Assembly: GCA_002408725.1 (NCBI GenBank) | Contig: DHTR01000038.1 | Location: 1 to 8,368 of the forward strand | Direction: 5' to 3' | Length of the DNA: 8,368 nucleotides | Origin: Pelotomaculum sp. UBA5255 | Lineage (GTDB): Bacteria > Bacillota > Desulfotomaculia > Desulfotomaculales > Pelotomaculaceae | In this document: positions 1 through 5,793 of the stretch, piece after piece | How the letters are laid out: each line of letters starts with the position of its first letter | How positions within the stretch are numbered: position 1 is the first letter of the stretch | Notes under the pieces: generated by a model | Databases searched by the model: none | What the model was told of the DNA's origin: nothing | The model's input: the letters and a program-made list of their open reading frames with translations, nothing else | Position numbers and translations under genes: made by a program

Positions 1-101
1 TCACGGCTGCCCAGTTATTACCATTTGAATATCTGGGGTTAGTTTTTTAGTGCTTTTTTTGGATTTTTAGGACAAATATTTTTCCAATTTTATTGGATTA
101 G

Positions 102-467
102 GTGCTTGACATTTTACCGCTGGGCTTTCCGCGCACTTCGGTGCCTATTCCGATGAAATCCAACACCTATTCCGATTTTATCTGGTCAGTCATTCCTGTT
201 TATTCTGGACAGAACCGGAGCGAAACGACGCTGGCAATCTTTTCATAACATAGTGTCCGAATATAATCAATAGGCAATATGTTTTACATGCAATTTTATC
301 ACTTTGGGTTAATTAGTTTTATCCAACGCTTGTTTTTGATTAAGGGCCAAGATTTTACGCATTGATTCACCCTTTAGGTCTATTTTATGGGCATTATGCA
401 CCAGCCTATCCATGATGGCATCAGCCACTGTGGGATCTGGGAGTAATTGATGCCAATGCTCCAGGGG
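102..467 (-). mobile_element. IS21-family element, right-end remnant
   Basis: This is the distal end of an IS21-family insertion sequence read on the minus strand, holding the istB tail (309-467) and its downstream terminal region. The terminal region contains two copies of cctattccgat at 144-154 and 166-176, exactly 22 bp apart. Such spaced subterminal repeats are the usual transposase-binding arrays of IS21-type ends. The outer tip was placed near 102 only because a TG-initial sequence follows the repeats, so that boundary is uncertain. No istA and no left end are present, so the element is truncated. Its inner edge abuts the acyltransferase fragment at about 467-470. It differs from the IS21 element at the right of the window, whose end carries GGCCAC repeats. 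Confidence 0.6.
309..467 (-). pseudogene. istB: IstB-like ATPase, C-terminal fragment (IS21 family)
   Basis: Read on the minus strand, this codes for about 52 residues ending in a TAA at 311-309. It contains PDPTVADAIMDRLVHNAH followed by KGESMRK, the conserved C-terminal end of IstB, the AAA+ helper of IS21 transposition. The Walker A and B motifs lie in the missing N-terminal four-fifths. The reading frame breaks at about 467, where sequence matching the end of an acyltransferase on the opposite strand begins. The fragment cannot be functional. Identification rests on remembered family motifs and is fairly secure despite the short length. Confidence 0.8.
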
Positions 468-469
468 AC

Positions 470-583
470 CCGGTCAGATGGACTGAGAGTATTAGATATT
501 TGATGAGCCTTGGGTAAATGGAATTTGAAGAAATTGGACCGGGCAAGGTTTTAACCGGATTAATCAGGCAAATTAAAAGATAA
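470..583 (+). pseudogene. Malonyl-CoA acyltransferase (FabD/trans-AT type), C-terminal fragment
   Basis: In the frame ending at TAA 581-583, the sequence reads PVRWTESIRYLMSLG, an in-frame TAA at 515-517, then MEFEEIGPGKVLTGLIRQIK. This is the usual C-terminus of FabD-like and trans-AT malonyl-CoA:ACP transacylases (PVRWxESI ... EIGPGxVLTGL). These enzymes load malonyl units onto ACPs in fatty acid synthesis or trans-AT polyketide synthesis. The catalytic GHSLGE serine region and everything else upstream are missing, replaced by the IS21 remnant. The internal stop shows further decay. The next gene is a beta-branching-type ACP followed by a ketosynthase, which favours a trans-AT polyketide origin over housekeeping fabD. 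Translation from ATG 518 would give only 21 residues and is not considered real. Confidence 0.72.
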
Positions 584-657
584 GTGTTAACTTTAGTGGT
601 TAGCTTTTAATTAATAGAGAGTTATTAAAAATACTTCTTTAGTTTTTGTTACTGAGG

Positions 658-686
658 TTGTAAAAAAACAGAGGGATTGTTATAGT
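658..686 (+). promoter_or_regulatory. Possible sigma-A promoter of the ACP gene
   Basis: TTGTAA at 658-663 and TATAGT at 681-686 are separated by 17 bases, the ideal spacing for a housekeeping promoter. They lie about 85 bases upstream of the ACP start. The surrounding DNA is AT-rich, so a chance match is possible. If real, it gives the ACP its own transcript independent of the ruined acyltransferase upstream. Confidence 0.35.
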
Positions 687-772
687 TTTTCATTTTTGGA
701 ATGCCAATGTATTTCAAATGGTATCTTTTTGACTTTATTAAGTTGGTGATTTCGTTTTGATAGGAGGAACAA

Positions 773-1021
773 ATGAATAAAAAGGATATTTTTGCGCTCG
801 TCGTACGCCATAGCCGCGAGGTGATTCCGGAATTAGAAGACCATGAATTTAAACCTGGTGATCGATTGGCGGATCTGGGCGCGAACTCAGTGGATCGCGC
901 CGATATCATAATGATGACTATGGAGGCTTTATCCCTGCGAGTTCCACGTGTTGAATTATTCGGGGCAAAAAACATAGGAGAACTAGTCAATGTGTTTTAT
1001 GAAAAATTACAATCAGCCTGA
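773..1021 (+). CDS. acpK: Acyl carrier protein, beta-branching donor type (AcpK-like)
   Basis: This 82-residue protein is a complete stand-alone acyl carrier protein. The predicted 4'-phosphopantetheine site is Ser39, in the motif LGANSVDRAD (35-44). The same motif is typical of the discrete donor ACPs of HMG-synthase cassettes (AcpK of bacillaene, CurB of curacin), which carry malonate that a partner ketosynthase decarboxylates to acetyl-ACP for beta-methyl branching. The C-terminal AKNIGELV segment (65-72) also fits that group. The start is well supported: AGGAGG at 762-767, five bases before ATG. The next gene, a ketosynthase, begins 32 bases before this stop, as expected for a translationally coupled acpK-pksF pair. 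The protein looks intact while both neighbours are truncated, so it is either a recently orphaned gene or serves another synthase elsewhere. A role in fatty acid synthesis is less likely because the motif is not the usual DSLD. Confidence 0.85.
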   Translation: MNKKDIFALVVRHSREVIPELEDHEFKPGDRLADLGANSVDRADIIMMTMEALSLRVPRVELFGAKNIGELVNVFYEKLQSA

Positions 1022-1424
1022 TATTTTCATTACAGGCCTTGGTGTCACTTGCGCCATCGGGCAGGGGAAAGAAGCCTTTACCTCAGCATTGCTGCAAGGC
1101 CGGCATGCGTTTGGTGTAATGCAGCGGTGCGGCCGACAAAAAGGGACTTCATTTTTAGGCGCGGAGATTCCTTCTTTGGAGTGCCCGGAACGTTTCTCAA
1201 AGCGATTGTTGCGGACGGTATCCTTTTCGGGGCAGGTGGCCATGATTACCCTGCAGGAAGCCTGGGACGAGGCGAAATTGGATACAGTGGACCCCCGACG
1301 CATCGGGCTGGTAATTGGCGGATCAAACCTGCAGCAGCGGGAGTTGATCCAGACCTGTGAGACCTATGCGGATCGCGTTCATTTTGTACGGCCAACCTAT
1401 GGATTATCCTTTATGGACAGTTAG
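990..1424 (+). pseudogene. Beta-ketoacyl synthase (decarboxylase-type, PksF-like), N-terminal fragment
   Basis: Some 140 residues of a KAS II-like ketosynthase N-terminus are present. FITGLGVTCAIGQGKEAF (13-30) is the family opening and PRRIGLVIGGSNLQQRE lies near residues 101-117. Family members are about 400 residues long, so the active-site nucleophile and the two catalytic histidines are missing. In HMG-synthase cassettes this enzyme (PksF) has Ser in place of Cys and decarboxylates malonyl-ACP; whether that held here cannot be seen. ATG 990 is chosen because AGGAG at 976-980 lies nine bases upstream; ATG 999 is an alternative. The gene overlaps the ACP by 32 bases. After LSFMD the frame enters a transposase tail and stops at TAG 1422-1424, so the fragment is presumed non-functional. 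Confidence 0.85.
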
Positions 1425-1791
1425 CAAGAATGAGCATATCCGTGCGCATTTCCTAATTTGCTTTGTTGCGCTCCTCATCATCCGAATTATTCAGCACCGT
1501 ATGGGAGAAAAAGTACTGTCAGCAGAGCGGATCGCAAGAGCATTGGGCGCCGCGACATGTCAGGTTTTGAAGGGCGGCATCATCCACCTTGATGATGTCG
1601 GCGGTGCAATTGCGTTTCAAAAAATACGTGACAAAAAAGGCAAGCTTGTGGATACGCTGGCCTTTACGAACGAAGATGAAATTGCACTGGACTACAAGTT
1701 AATTCAGGATACGTATGGCGCCGATTGCTACAATATTTATTTGCGGCAGGAGGTGTTCAACAAGTTTCTGAAAAAAATCGCTTTAGCATAA
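1418..1791 (+). pseudogene. IS1634-like (IS4-superfamily) transposase, C-terminal fragment
   Basis: From about 1421 the frame ending at TAA 1789-1791 reads VSKNEHIRAHFLICFVALLI and then about 100 more residues. EHIxAHFLICFxAL is the conserved C-terminal stretch of IS1634-like DDE transposases, just after the catalytic Glu helix. The catalytic domain and the left end of the element are missing. The same frame is open back to an ATG at 1357, but that part is an out-of-frame reading of the ketosynthase and is not transposase. The element end, possibly with an inverted repeat near 1860-1880 (aaactgtaaaagtcggg), follows the terminator. The fragment truncates the ketosynthase and is inert by itself. 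Confidence 0.75.
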
Positions 1792-1820
1792 CACGATTCA
1801 TATACGAGCCAACCGCGAAA

Positions 1821-1861
1821 AAGCCCGTAGTTTAAACAACCACGGGCTTATCACCTTTTTT
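1821..1861 (+). terminator. Intrinsic terminator behind the IS1634-like fragment
   Basis: AAGCCCGT (1821-1828) pairs perfectly with ACGGGCTT (1842-1849). After one mismatch the stem continues for three more pairs around a five-base loop. A run of T follows from 1856 after TATCACC. It would stop transcripts coming from the ACP/ketosynthase side, separating them from the methyltransferase. Confidence 0.65.
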
Positions 1862-1899
1862 AAACTGTAAAAGTCGGGAAGCCGTAAGAAAGTTCTTTG

Positions 1900-2173
1900 T
1901 TCCTTACCCTGATGTCAGCTCCTTACACTCTATGGTAGTCCACACCAGCATAGTTTTATTCGTTATATAATGCTTTCTCTTGAATGCCGCAACTCAACCG
2001 ACGCACGGTCACTGGGAGATTTGTTCTTTTACTGCTGTGAATGAGATCAGGAACATTACTATAAGCAGAAGCTCTGCAACGGATTTTGGTAGCTTTGAAA
2101 GATTTCCTCTATCAATTGCCGTTATTAGCGGAACAGATGGCCGATGACTCTCATGATGAAGTTTTTTTATAGT
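1900..2173 (+). pseudogene. Decayed IS4-type transposase, C-terminal remnant with frameshifts
   Basis: No long reading frame exists, but pieces in successive frames join into a recognisable transposase tail. MVVHTSIV (about 1933-1956) is followed, after a missing T in a T-run near 1958, by FIRYIMLSLECRNSTDARSL and LGDLFFYCC (about 1957-2036). After one or two extra bases near 2038-2073 comes EALQRILVALKDFLYQLPLL and then an end at TAG 2171-2173. This order resembles the C-terminus of IS4-group transposases (HTxIVFxRYIMLSLExRNxxDxRxLGxLF). At least three indels make it a dead relic. A minus-strand open stretch across the same region is taken as its shadow. The family assignment is from memory and moderately secure. 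Confidence 0.6.
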
Positions 2174-2185
2174 TTACCAGTTACC

Positions 2186-2215
2186 TTGCTATATGGCATA
2201 ATATGACCATACAGT
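2186..2215 (+). promoter_or_regulatory. Possible promoter and operator-like palindrome before the methyltransferase
   Basis: TTGCTA (2186-2191) and TACAGT (2210-2215), 18 bases apart, form a weak sigma-A-like promoter. Between the two boxes lies a dyad, TATGG (2192-2196) ... CCATA (2207-2211), with an inner palindrome CATAATATG. A dyad in the spacer of a promoter is a common repressor-binding arrangement. Both calls are tentative in such AT-rich DNA. Confidence 0.3.
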
Positions 2216-2261
2216 ATTTATTTAACATATCAACCAATTAAGTTGAAGAGGAGGATTTTAG

Positions 2262-3179
2262 ATGAAAGAGGCTCAAGTCAGCATGACCGCAATAATTCTG
2301 GCCTACATGCGTAGCTACCATGCCATGCACGATGAATCCAAGATCGCTGATGACTTTCTGGCCTATCGTTTCATTCCGGAGGGGTGGGGACCACTCATCG
2401 AAAGGGGTCTGGCGGAGGCTCTTAAGCTTTACGACCCTGAACGTGCTTCGTCGTACCCTGACCATGCGACCGCCCTGGCATGGGTGATGCGCCTCATACC
2501 GTCCCTACCCATGACCCTCGGCCGTGCGAGGTATACGGAAGACACCCTTGAGAAAGCTGTCAAACAGGGGGTGAAGCAGTATGTGATCCTCGGAGCAGGG
2601 TTGGATACCTTTGCTTTTCGGAGACCTGAGATGTTAGATCAGCTTCAGGTATTTGAGGTCGACCATCCTGTCACGCAAGCATATAAACGCCGTCGCCTCG
2701 CTGAGGTGGGCATGGAACATCCAGCACAACTTCACTTTATTCCAGTGGATTTCGAGCAGGAGAGTCTGACAGCGTCACTCACGCGGTCATCGTATGATCC
2801 GCAGGCCCAAAGCTTATTTAGCTGGCTGGGCGTTACCTATTACTTGCTCCGCGATTCAGTGTTCGCCACGTTGCGTGACATCGCCGATGTCACCCCTGCG
2901 GGTAGCACGGTCATTTTCGATTACCTGGATACCGACGCATTTGTCCCCGAGAGAGCGGCTAAACGCATGCAAGTGCAGATGGAGAGTGTGCGGCAGGTGG
3001 GCGAACCGATGATAACGGGCTTTGATCCGTCCACGCTCGCTATGGAACTCACAAGTATAGGCTTGCGTCTCCATGAGGATTTGAGCCCAACCGATATCCA
3101 AGAACGCTACTTCCAGGGACGCAAGGACGGTTATTATGCGTGCGAACATCAGCATTTTGCCTGGGCAGTGGTCGAATAA
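2262..3179 (+). CDS. SAM-dependent methyltransferase, TIGR00027 / LCM family
   Basis: The 305-residue protein is full length for the TIGR00027 group of class I methyltransferases related to leucine carboxyl methyltransferase (PF04072). GRARYTEDTLEKAV (87-100) is the N-terminal signature. VILGAGLDTFAFR (108-120) is the SAM-binding motif I, EVDHP (132-136) holds the acidic residue that should bind the ribose, and PVDFE (161-165) and WLGVTYYL (188-195) follow in the usual order. The likely reaction is transfer of a methyl group from SAM to a carboxyl or hydroxyl oxygen; the substrate is unknown, and many relatives sit in polyketide or other secondary-metabolite loci. It is predicted cytosolic, with no signal peptide or membrane segment. 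The start is firm: AGGAGG at 2249-2254, seven bases before ATG. It stands alone between IS remnants with no operon partner, so a link to the polyketide remnants 1 kb upstream is only suggestive. Confidence 0.85.
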   Translation: MKEAQVSMTAIILAYMRSYHAMHDESKIADDFLAYRFIPEGWGPLIERGLAEALKLYDPERASSYPDHATALAWVMRLIPSLPMTLGRARYTEDTLEKAVKQGVKQYVILGAGLDTFAFRRPEMLDQLQVFEVDHPVTQAYKRRRLAEVGMEHPAQLHFIPVDFEQESLTASLTRSSYDPQAQSLFSWLGVTYYLLRDSVFATLRDIADVTPAGSTVIFDYLDTDAFVPERAAKRMQVQMESVRQVGEPMITGFDPSTLAMELTSIGLRLHEDLSPTDIQERYFQGRKDGYYACEHQHFAWAVVE

Positions 3180-3421
3180 GTGCGACTCGCAATTCTGTTT
3201 TCCTATGGTGTATACAGCTCTTAGATCAGCCTCTAGTTGACCACTGTACCGATACGCTTCCATAACGTGTGTATCTCGACGAGTTCTGCCGCTTATTGTA
3301 ATTTATTTCGCAAGCACTTATTCCAATCCTCTGAAAACAATTGTTCATAAAAGACAACGTTAAACTAAGACCATAATAAGCAAATGGTTGAAGAAGAATA
3401 CGGCTTTTTTCTGGGCTATAT
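3180..3421. other. Gene-free spacer behind the methyltransferase
   Basis: No convincing coding region or terminator was found. Short open stretches on the minus strand have no recognisable motif and are treated as chance. The only structure noticed is a perfect nine-base inverted repeat, AAATGGTTG at 3382-3390 and CAACCATTT at 3427-3435. Its second arm encodes the end of the IS110 fragment, so it may mark an old IS junction or be coincidence. Confidence 0.5.
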
Positions 3422-3660
3422 TTAGGCAACCATTTCCAATGTAACTTTATATCCTAAGGACTCAAGCCTTTTTACAGCACGGTTAGCTGTGGCATTTACA
3501 CGGCGCTTGTCAAAGTAATTTGTACCAAGTTCAATATACTGCATGCGTTTCTTTAACATGTGATAAATGATATCAATATGCTATGGCCTACAGCAATTGT
3601 AGCACGATTACCGCCTCTGCGGGCAGCAATCCTGTGGTACTGGGAGGAGAGGTATGTGTC
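3422..3660 (-). pseudogene. IS110-family transposase, C-terminal fragment, frameshifted
   Basis: Read on the minus strand from 3660, the sequence gives DTYLSSQYHRIAARRGGNRA and then TIAVGHSIL. After a one-base loss near 3575 it continues IIYHMLKKRMQYIELGTNYF and ends RAVKRLESLGYKVTLEMVA before TAA at 3424-3422. The stretches RIAARRGxxRAxxAVxHSIL and YxELGxxYFDKR are the hallmark C-terminal region (PF02371 side) of IS110/IS116-type transposases. The RuvC-like DEDD catalytic domain is missing. The frameshift and truncation make it a relic. At its upstream edge it joins an IS66 scrap. Confidence 0.72.
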
Positions 3661-3720
3661 TTATCAAGCCGCTCCAGCAGATTTCTCGCTTTGGTTTTTT
3701 TAAGTCTGCCTCGCTGGCCG
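3661..3720 (-). pseudogene. IS66-family transposase scrap
   Basis: About 20 codons on the minus strand read GQRGRLKKTKARNLLERLDK. This matches the RGRxKxSKARNLLxRL segment that precedes the catalytic C-terminal part of IS66 TnpC transposases. It ends abruptly at 3661 where IS110 sequence begins in a different frame. With so little sequence, the assignment rests on one motif. Confidence 0.5.
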
Positions 3721-3750
3721 TTACAAATATTCAAATATTAAGATAGGAGG

Positions 3751-4590
3751 GTGAAAAATGTTTATAATTTACCTGCAGGTAATTGGATGTGTGTAACTTC
3801 AATTGACGAGCAGTCTCCCGATATTGCCCAGGGAGTGGACAGGGCACTGGAGGCCCGTGACCGTAAGGCCACAGAGGATGATCTGGACGCTGTCGGGGCC
3901 GGAGACCAGGGCCTGATGTTCGGCTATGCCACCAGAGAGACGCCGGAATTGATGCCGATGCCCATATTTCTAGCCCATCGCCTGGCACGGCGGCTGGCTG
4001 AGGTTAGAAAGAGCGGGCAGATTCCCTACCTCCGTCCGGACGGCAAGACCCAGGTCACCGTTGAATACGAAAACGGCCGTCCGATCCGGGTAGATACCAT
4101 TGTTATTTCTACCCAGCACCACTCTGAAGTGCCCCTGGAGGAAATCCGCAGCGACGTGCTGGAGCAGGTGGTCAAGCCGGTTGTCCCGGCTGAATTTCTG
4201 GACTTATCTACCCGTTACTTTGTCAACCCAACCGGACGCTTTGTTATCGGCGGGCCGCAGGGCGACACAGGCCTTACCGGGCGTAAAATTATTGTAGACA
4301 CTTACGGCGGAATGGCCCGGCACGGCGGAGGATGCTTCTCCGGGAATGACCCCACCAAGGTCGACCGCTCCGCCAGCTACGTCGCAAGGTATGTCGCCAA
4401 AAATATAGTGGCGGCGGGATTGGCCGAAAAGTGCGAGATTCAGGTAGCCTACGCGATAGGGGTAGCTAACCCCGTTTCCATAATGGTAGATACTTTCGGT
4501 ACCGGCAGGGTTGACGAGCAAATGTTGGCGGATCTGGTTAGGGAGCATTTTGACCTGCGCCCTGCAGCTATTATCAGGGATCTGGCTTGA
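3751..4590 (+). pseudogene. metK: S-adenosylmethionine synthetase, truncated at both ends
   Basis: About 265 residues match MetK, which makes SAM from ATP and methionine. GAGDQGLMFGYA (49-60), RPDGKTQVTVEY (95-106), GGPQGDTGLTGRKIIVDTYG (167-186) and KVDRSASYVARYVAKNIVAA (203-222) are clear. Full-length MetK is about 395 residues. Roughly the first 110 (with the HPDK motif and part of the active site) and the last 45 (after DLRPAAIIRDL) are absent, so activity is very unlikely. The usual SGKDPTK lysine is Asn199 here. GTG 3751 directly abuts AGGAGG (3745-3750), too close for initiation. The well-spaced ATG 3758 is in another frame and stops after 12 codons, so translation of this frame is doubtful. 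The good open frame, with few other lesions, suggests recent truncation. A tandem repeat of caaatatt (3724-3739) lies just upstream. Confidence 0.85.
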
Positions 4591-4975
4591 AACAATAATT
4601 CCTACAAGAACTTATCATACAAAGCTTTTCTGGCCAAAAAGCTGGTGGACAGCCATCTCCGGCGAAGCGATTATAGTAGGCAGGGCCAAGACTGGCTGTT
4701 AGCCGGCACGGACCGATAGGCCACCCAAAGGGGAAGCCTTTACATGGAGGGGGCAAACCTGCTAGCCTAGTCGGCGCAGCCACGACTAGACTGAGCGCGT
4801 CGGTATACGAATAGCTGATTAATCTGCCAACATTTATTGGTCATCGAAAAGGTAATGTGTTAAAAAGAAAGCAAATAATAGGCTTTCTATAACAGCTCAT
4901 GGAATACAAGGGTATTTTCCATAATTAAGGGTTCAAGGCGCCGTGATTCGTTTTCATGAATGTAGTGCCTCAAGA
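4591..4975. other. Gene-free stretch between the metK fragment and the HEPN gene
   Basis: The metK C-terminus does not continue here in any frame. The first 200 bases are comparatively GC-rich and contain short open stretches with no motif I recognise. One is 36 codons reading LSYKAFLAKKLVDSHLRR near its start. A small hairpin, CTAGTCG...CGACTAG, lies at about 4767-4790. The remainder, 4800-4975, is AT-rich with no visible gene. It may hold fragments of further mobile DNA, but nothing can be named. Confidence 0.45.
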
Positions 4976-5008
4976 TTGTACTTTCTTACATAATATGGTA
5001 TAGTGTAA
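4976..5008 (+). promoter_or_regulatory. Sigma-A-type promoter of the HEPN-MNT operon, with dyad
   Basis: TTGTAC (4976-4981) and TATAGT (4999-5004) are 17 bases apart, about 40 bases before the HEPN start. A short inverted repeat TTACA (4986-4990) ... TGTAA (5004-5008) brackets the -10 box. Type II toxin-antitoxin operons are usually autoregulated at such sites, but the dyad is short and could be chance. Confidence 0.5.
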
Positions 5009-5043
5009 AGGACAATTACTTTAAGAGTTGTTTCTGGAGGGCT

Positions 5044-5433
5044 ATGTCTTTGAACCCCATTGTTAAAGAATGGCTTTGTCAGGCTGAATATGACCTGGAA
5101 ACAGCAAAAAGCCTTTATCGTTCCCGTAGATATATTTATACTATTTTTATGTGTCATCTAGCAATTGAAAAAGCACTAAAAGCTTTTGTTGTTAAAAAAA
5201 CGGAAAAGGCACCGCCAAAAACGCACAATTTGATTAGCCTTTTAAAGCTTGGAAATGTCGTTTTAACAACTGAACAAGTTAAGTATATAAGCCGCTTGAG
5301 CCTGGCCGGAATAATCACAAGATATCCTGAAGATTTAAAGCAAGCAATAGATGAATACCCCCGCCATGTTGCCCTTGATTATTTAAAACGGACGGAGGAT
5401 GTGATTAAATGTCTAAAACAACAAACCGTGTAA
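5044..5433 (+). CDS. HEPN domain protein, putative toxin of a HEPN-MNT pair
   Basis: This is a 129-residue, all-helical HEPN protein of the PF05168 type. WLCQAEYDLETAKSL (10-24) opens the first long helix, CHLAIEKALKAFVV (37-50) the second, PPKTHNL (57-63) the family loop, and RYPED (93-97) the conserved late motif. HEPN proteins paired with minimal nucleotidyltransferases act as RNases or form toxin-antitoxin complexes. Here the Rx4-6H RNase motif typical of the DUF86 HepT branch is not obvious, so nuclease activity is uncertain. The start is ATG 5044 with GGAGG at 5036-5040, only three bases away, which may weaken initiation. Its 3' end overlaps the next gene by 25 bases, showing a coupled operon. 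Predicted cytosolic. It sits in IS-rich accessory DNA, as such pairs often do. Confidence 0.85.
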   Translation: MSLNPIVKEWLCQAEYDLETAKSLYRSRRYIYTIFMCHLAIEKALKAFVVKKTEKAPPKTHNLISLLKLGNVVLTTEQVKYISRLSLAGIITRYPEDLKQAIDEYPRHVALDYLKRTEDVIKCLKQQTV

Positions 5434-5750
5434 ATGAAATCGTTAATCAATACCTGATCACTCTATCACAAAAAGGGATTCCTATCCTTACGGCATATAT
5501 GTTTGGATCTCAGGCAAAGGGCAACGCTGGCCCGAATAGCGATATTGATCTTATTATCGTTTCTACAGCGTTCAGGGGTATGCCCCTTTGGAAGCGCTGG
5601 GAGGTTCTCGGGGATGTCCTGGCCGAAGTTTTAGAACCTATAGAAGTACGTGGATATGCCCCCGAAGAACTCGACCAAGCGCAGGAACAGAAAGGCAGTT
5701 TTCTTCATGAGATACTGAATGAGACCGAAACCATTGAATATAGAATATAA
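5409..5750 (+). CDS. Minimal nucleotidyltransferase (MNT), putative antitoxin partner
   Basis: This 113-residue protein of the DNA polymerase beta superfamily carries the diagnostic GSQAKG (33-38) and SDIDL (44-48), which supply the glycine-serine turn and two metal-binding aspartates (Asp45 and Asp47). In MntA-type antitoxins this fold AMPylates and silences the HEPN partner. The third acidic residue, usually Asp in a PVDVV-like strand, appears here as Glu79 in PIEVRGY, which may change or weaken catalysis. ATG 5409 lies inside the HEPN gene with GGAGG at 5394-5398 ten bases upstream; the 25-base overlap implies coupled translation. An intrinsic terminator follows 45 bases later, so the operon contains just these two genes. 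Confidence 0.88.
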   Translation: MSKTTNRVNEIVNQYLITLSQKGIPILTAYMFGSQAKGNAGPNSDIDLIIVSTAFRGMPLWKRWEVLGDVLAEVLEPIEVRGYAPEELDQAQEQKGSFLHEILNETETIEYRI

Positions 5751-5793
5751 AACTATTATCATAACGAGATAACAATCACCTAAATTATTAATT

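Noticed and set aside
144..176. CRISPR-like array from the repeated CCTATTCCGAT
   Set aside because: There are only two short copies with an 11-base spacer; an IS21 terminal array explains them.
729..759. TTGACT at 729-734 as -35 box of the ACP promoter
   Set aside because: No acceptable -10 follows at 16-18 bases, and the start would fall on the ribosome site.
649..990. 113-codon minus-strand ORF over the ACP
   Set aside because: It lies antisense to the well-supported ACP, has no family motif and low-complexity serine/arginine content typical of a shadow frame.
1049..1360. 103-codon plus-strand ORF inside the ketosynthase
   Set aside because: It is the +2 frame of the ketosynthase fragment, with no ribosome site or motif.
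1357..1420. N-terminal part of the ORF that begins at 1357 as transposase sequence
   Set aside because: These codons are the out-of-frame reading of the ketosynthase; transposase similarity starts only at about 1421.
2024..2163. Minus-strand open stretch with a hydrophobic LLLIVMFLISF segment
   Set aside because: It has no start codon and is antisense to the frameshifted IS4-type transposase tail, which explains the sequence better.
2856..3263. 135-codon minus-strand ORF across the methyltransferase 3' end
   Set aside because: It is antisense to a clear methyltransferase and has no recognisable domain or ribosome site.
4204..4548. 114-codon minus-strand ORF within metK
   Set aside because: It is a shadow of the conserved MetK coding strand.
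4574..4783. 69-codon minus-strand ORF after metK
   Set aside because: It is short, has no motif or ribosome site, and overlaps the end of the metK frame; kept only as part of the unexplained block.
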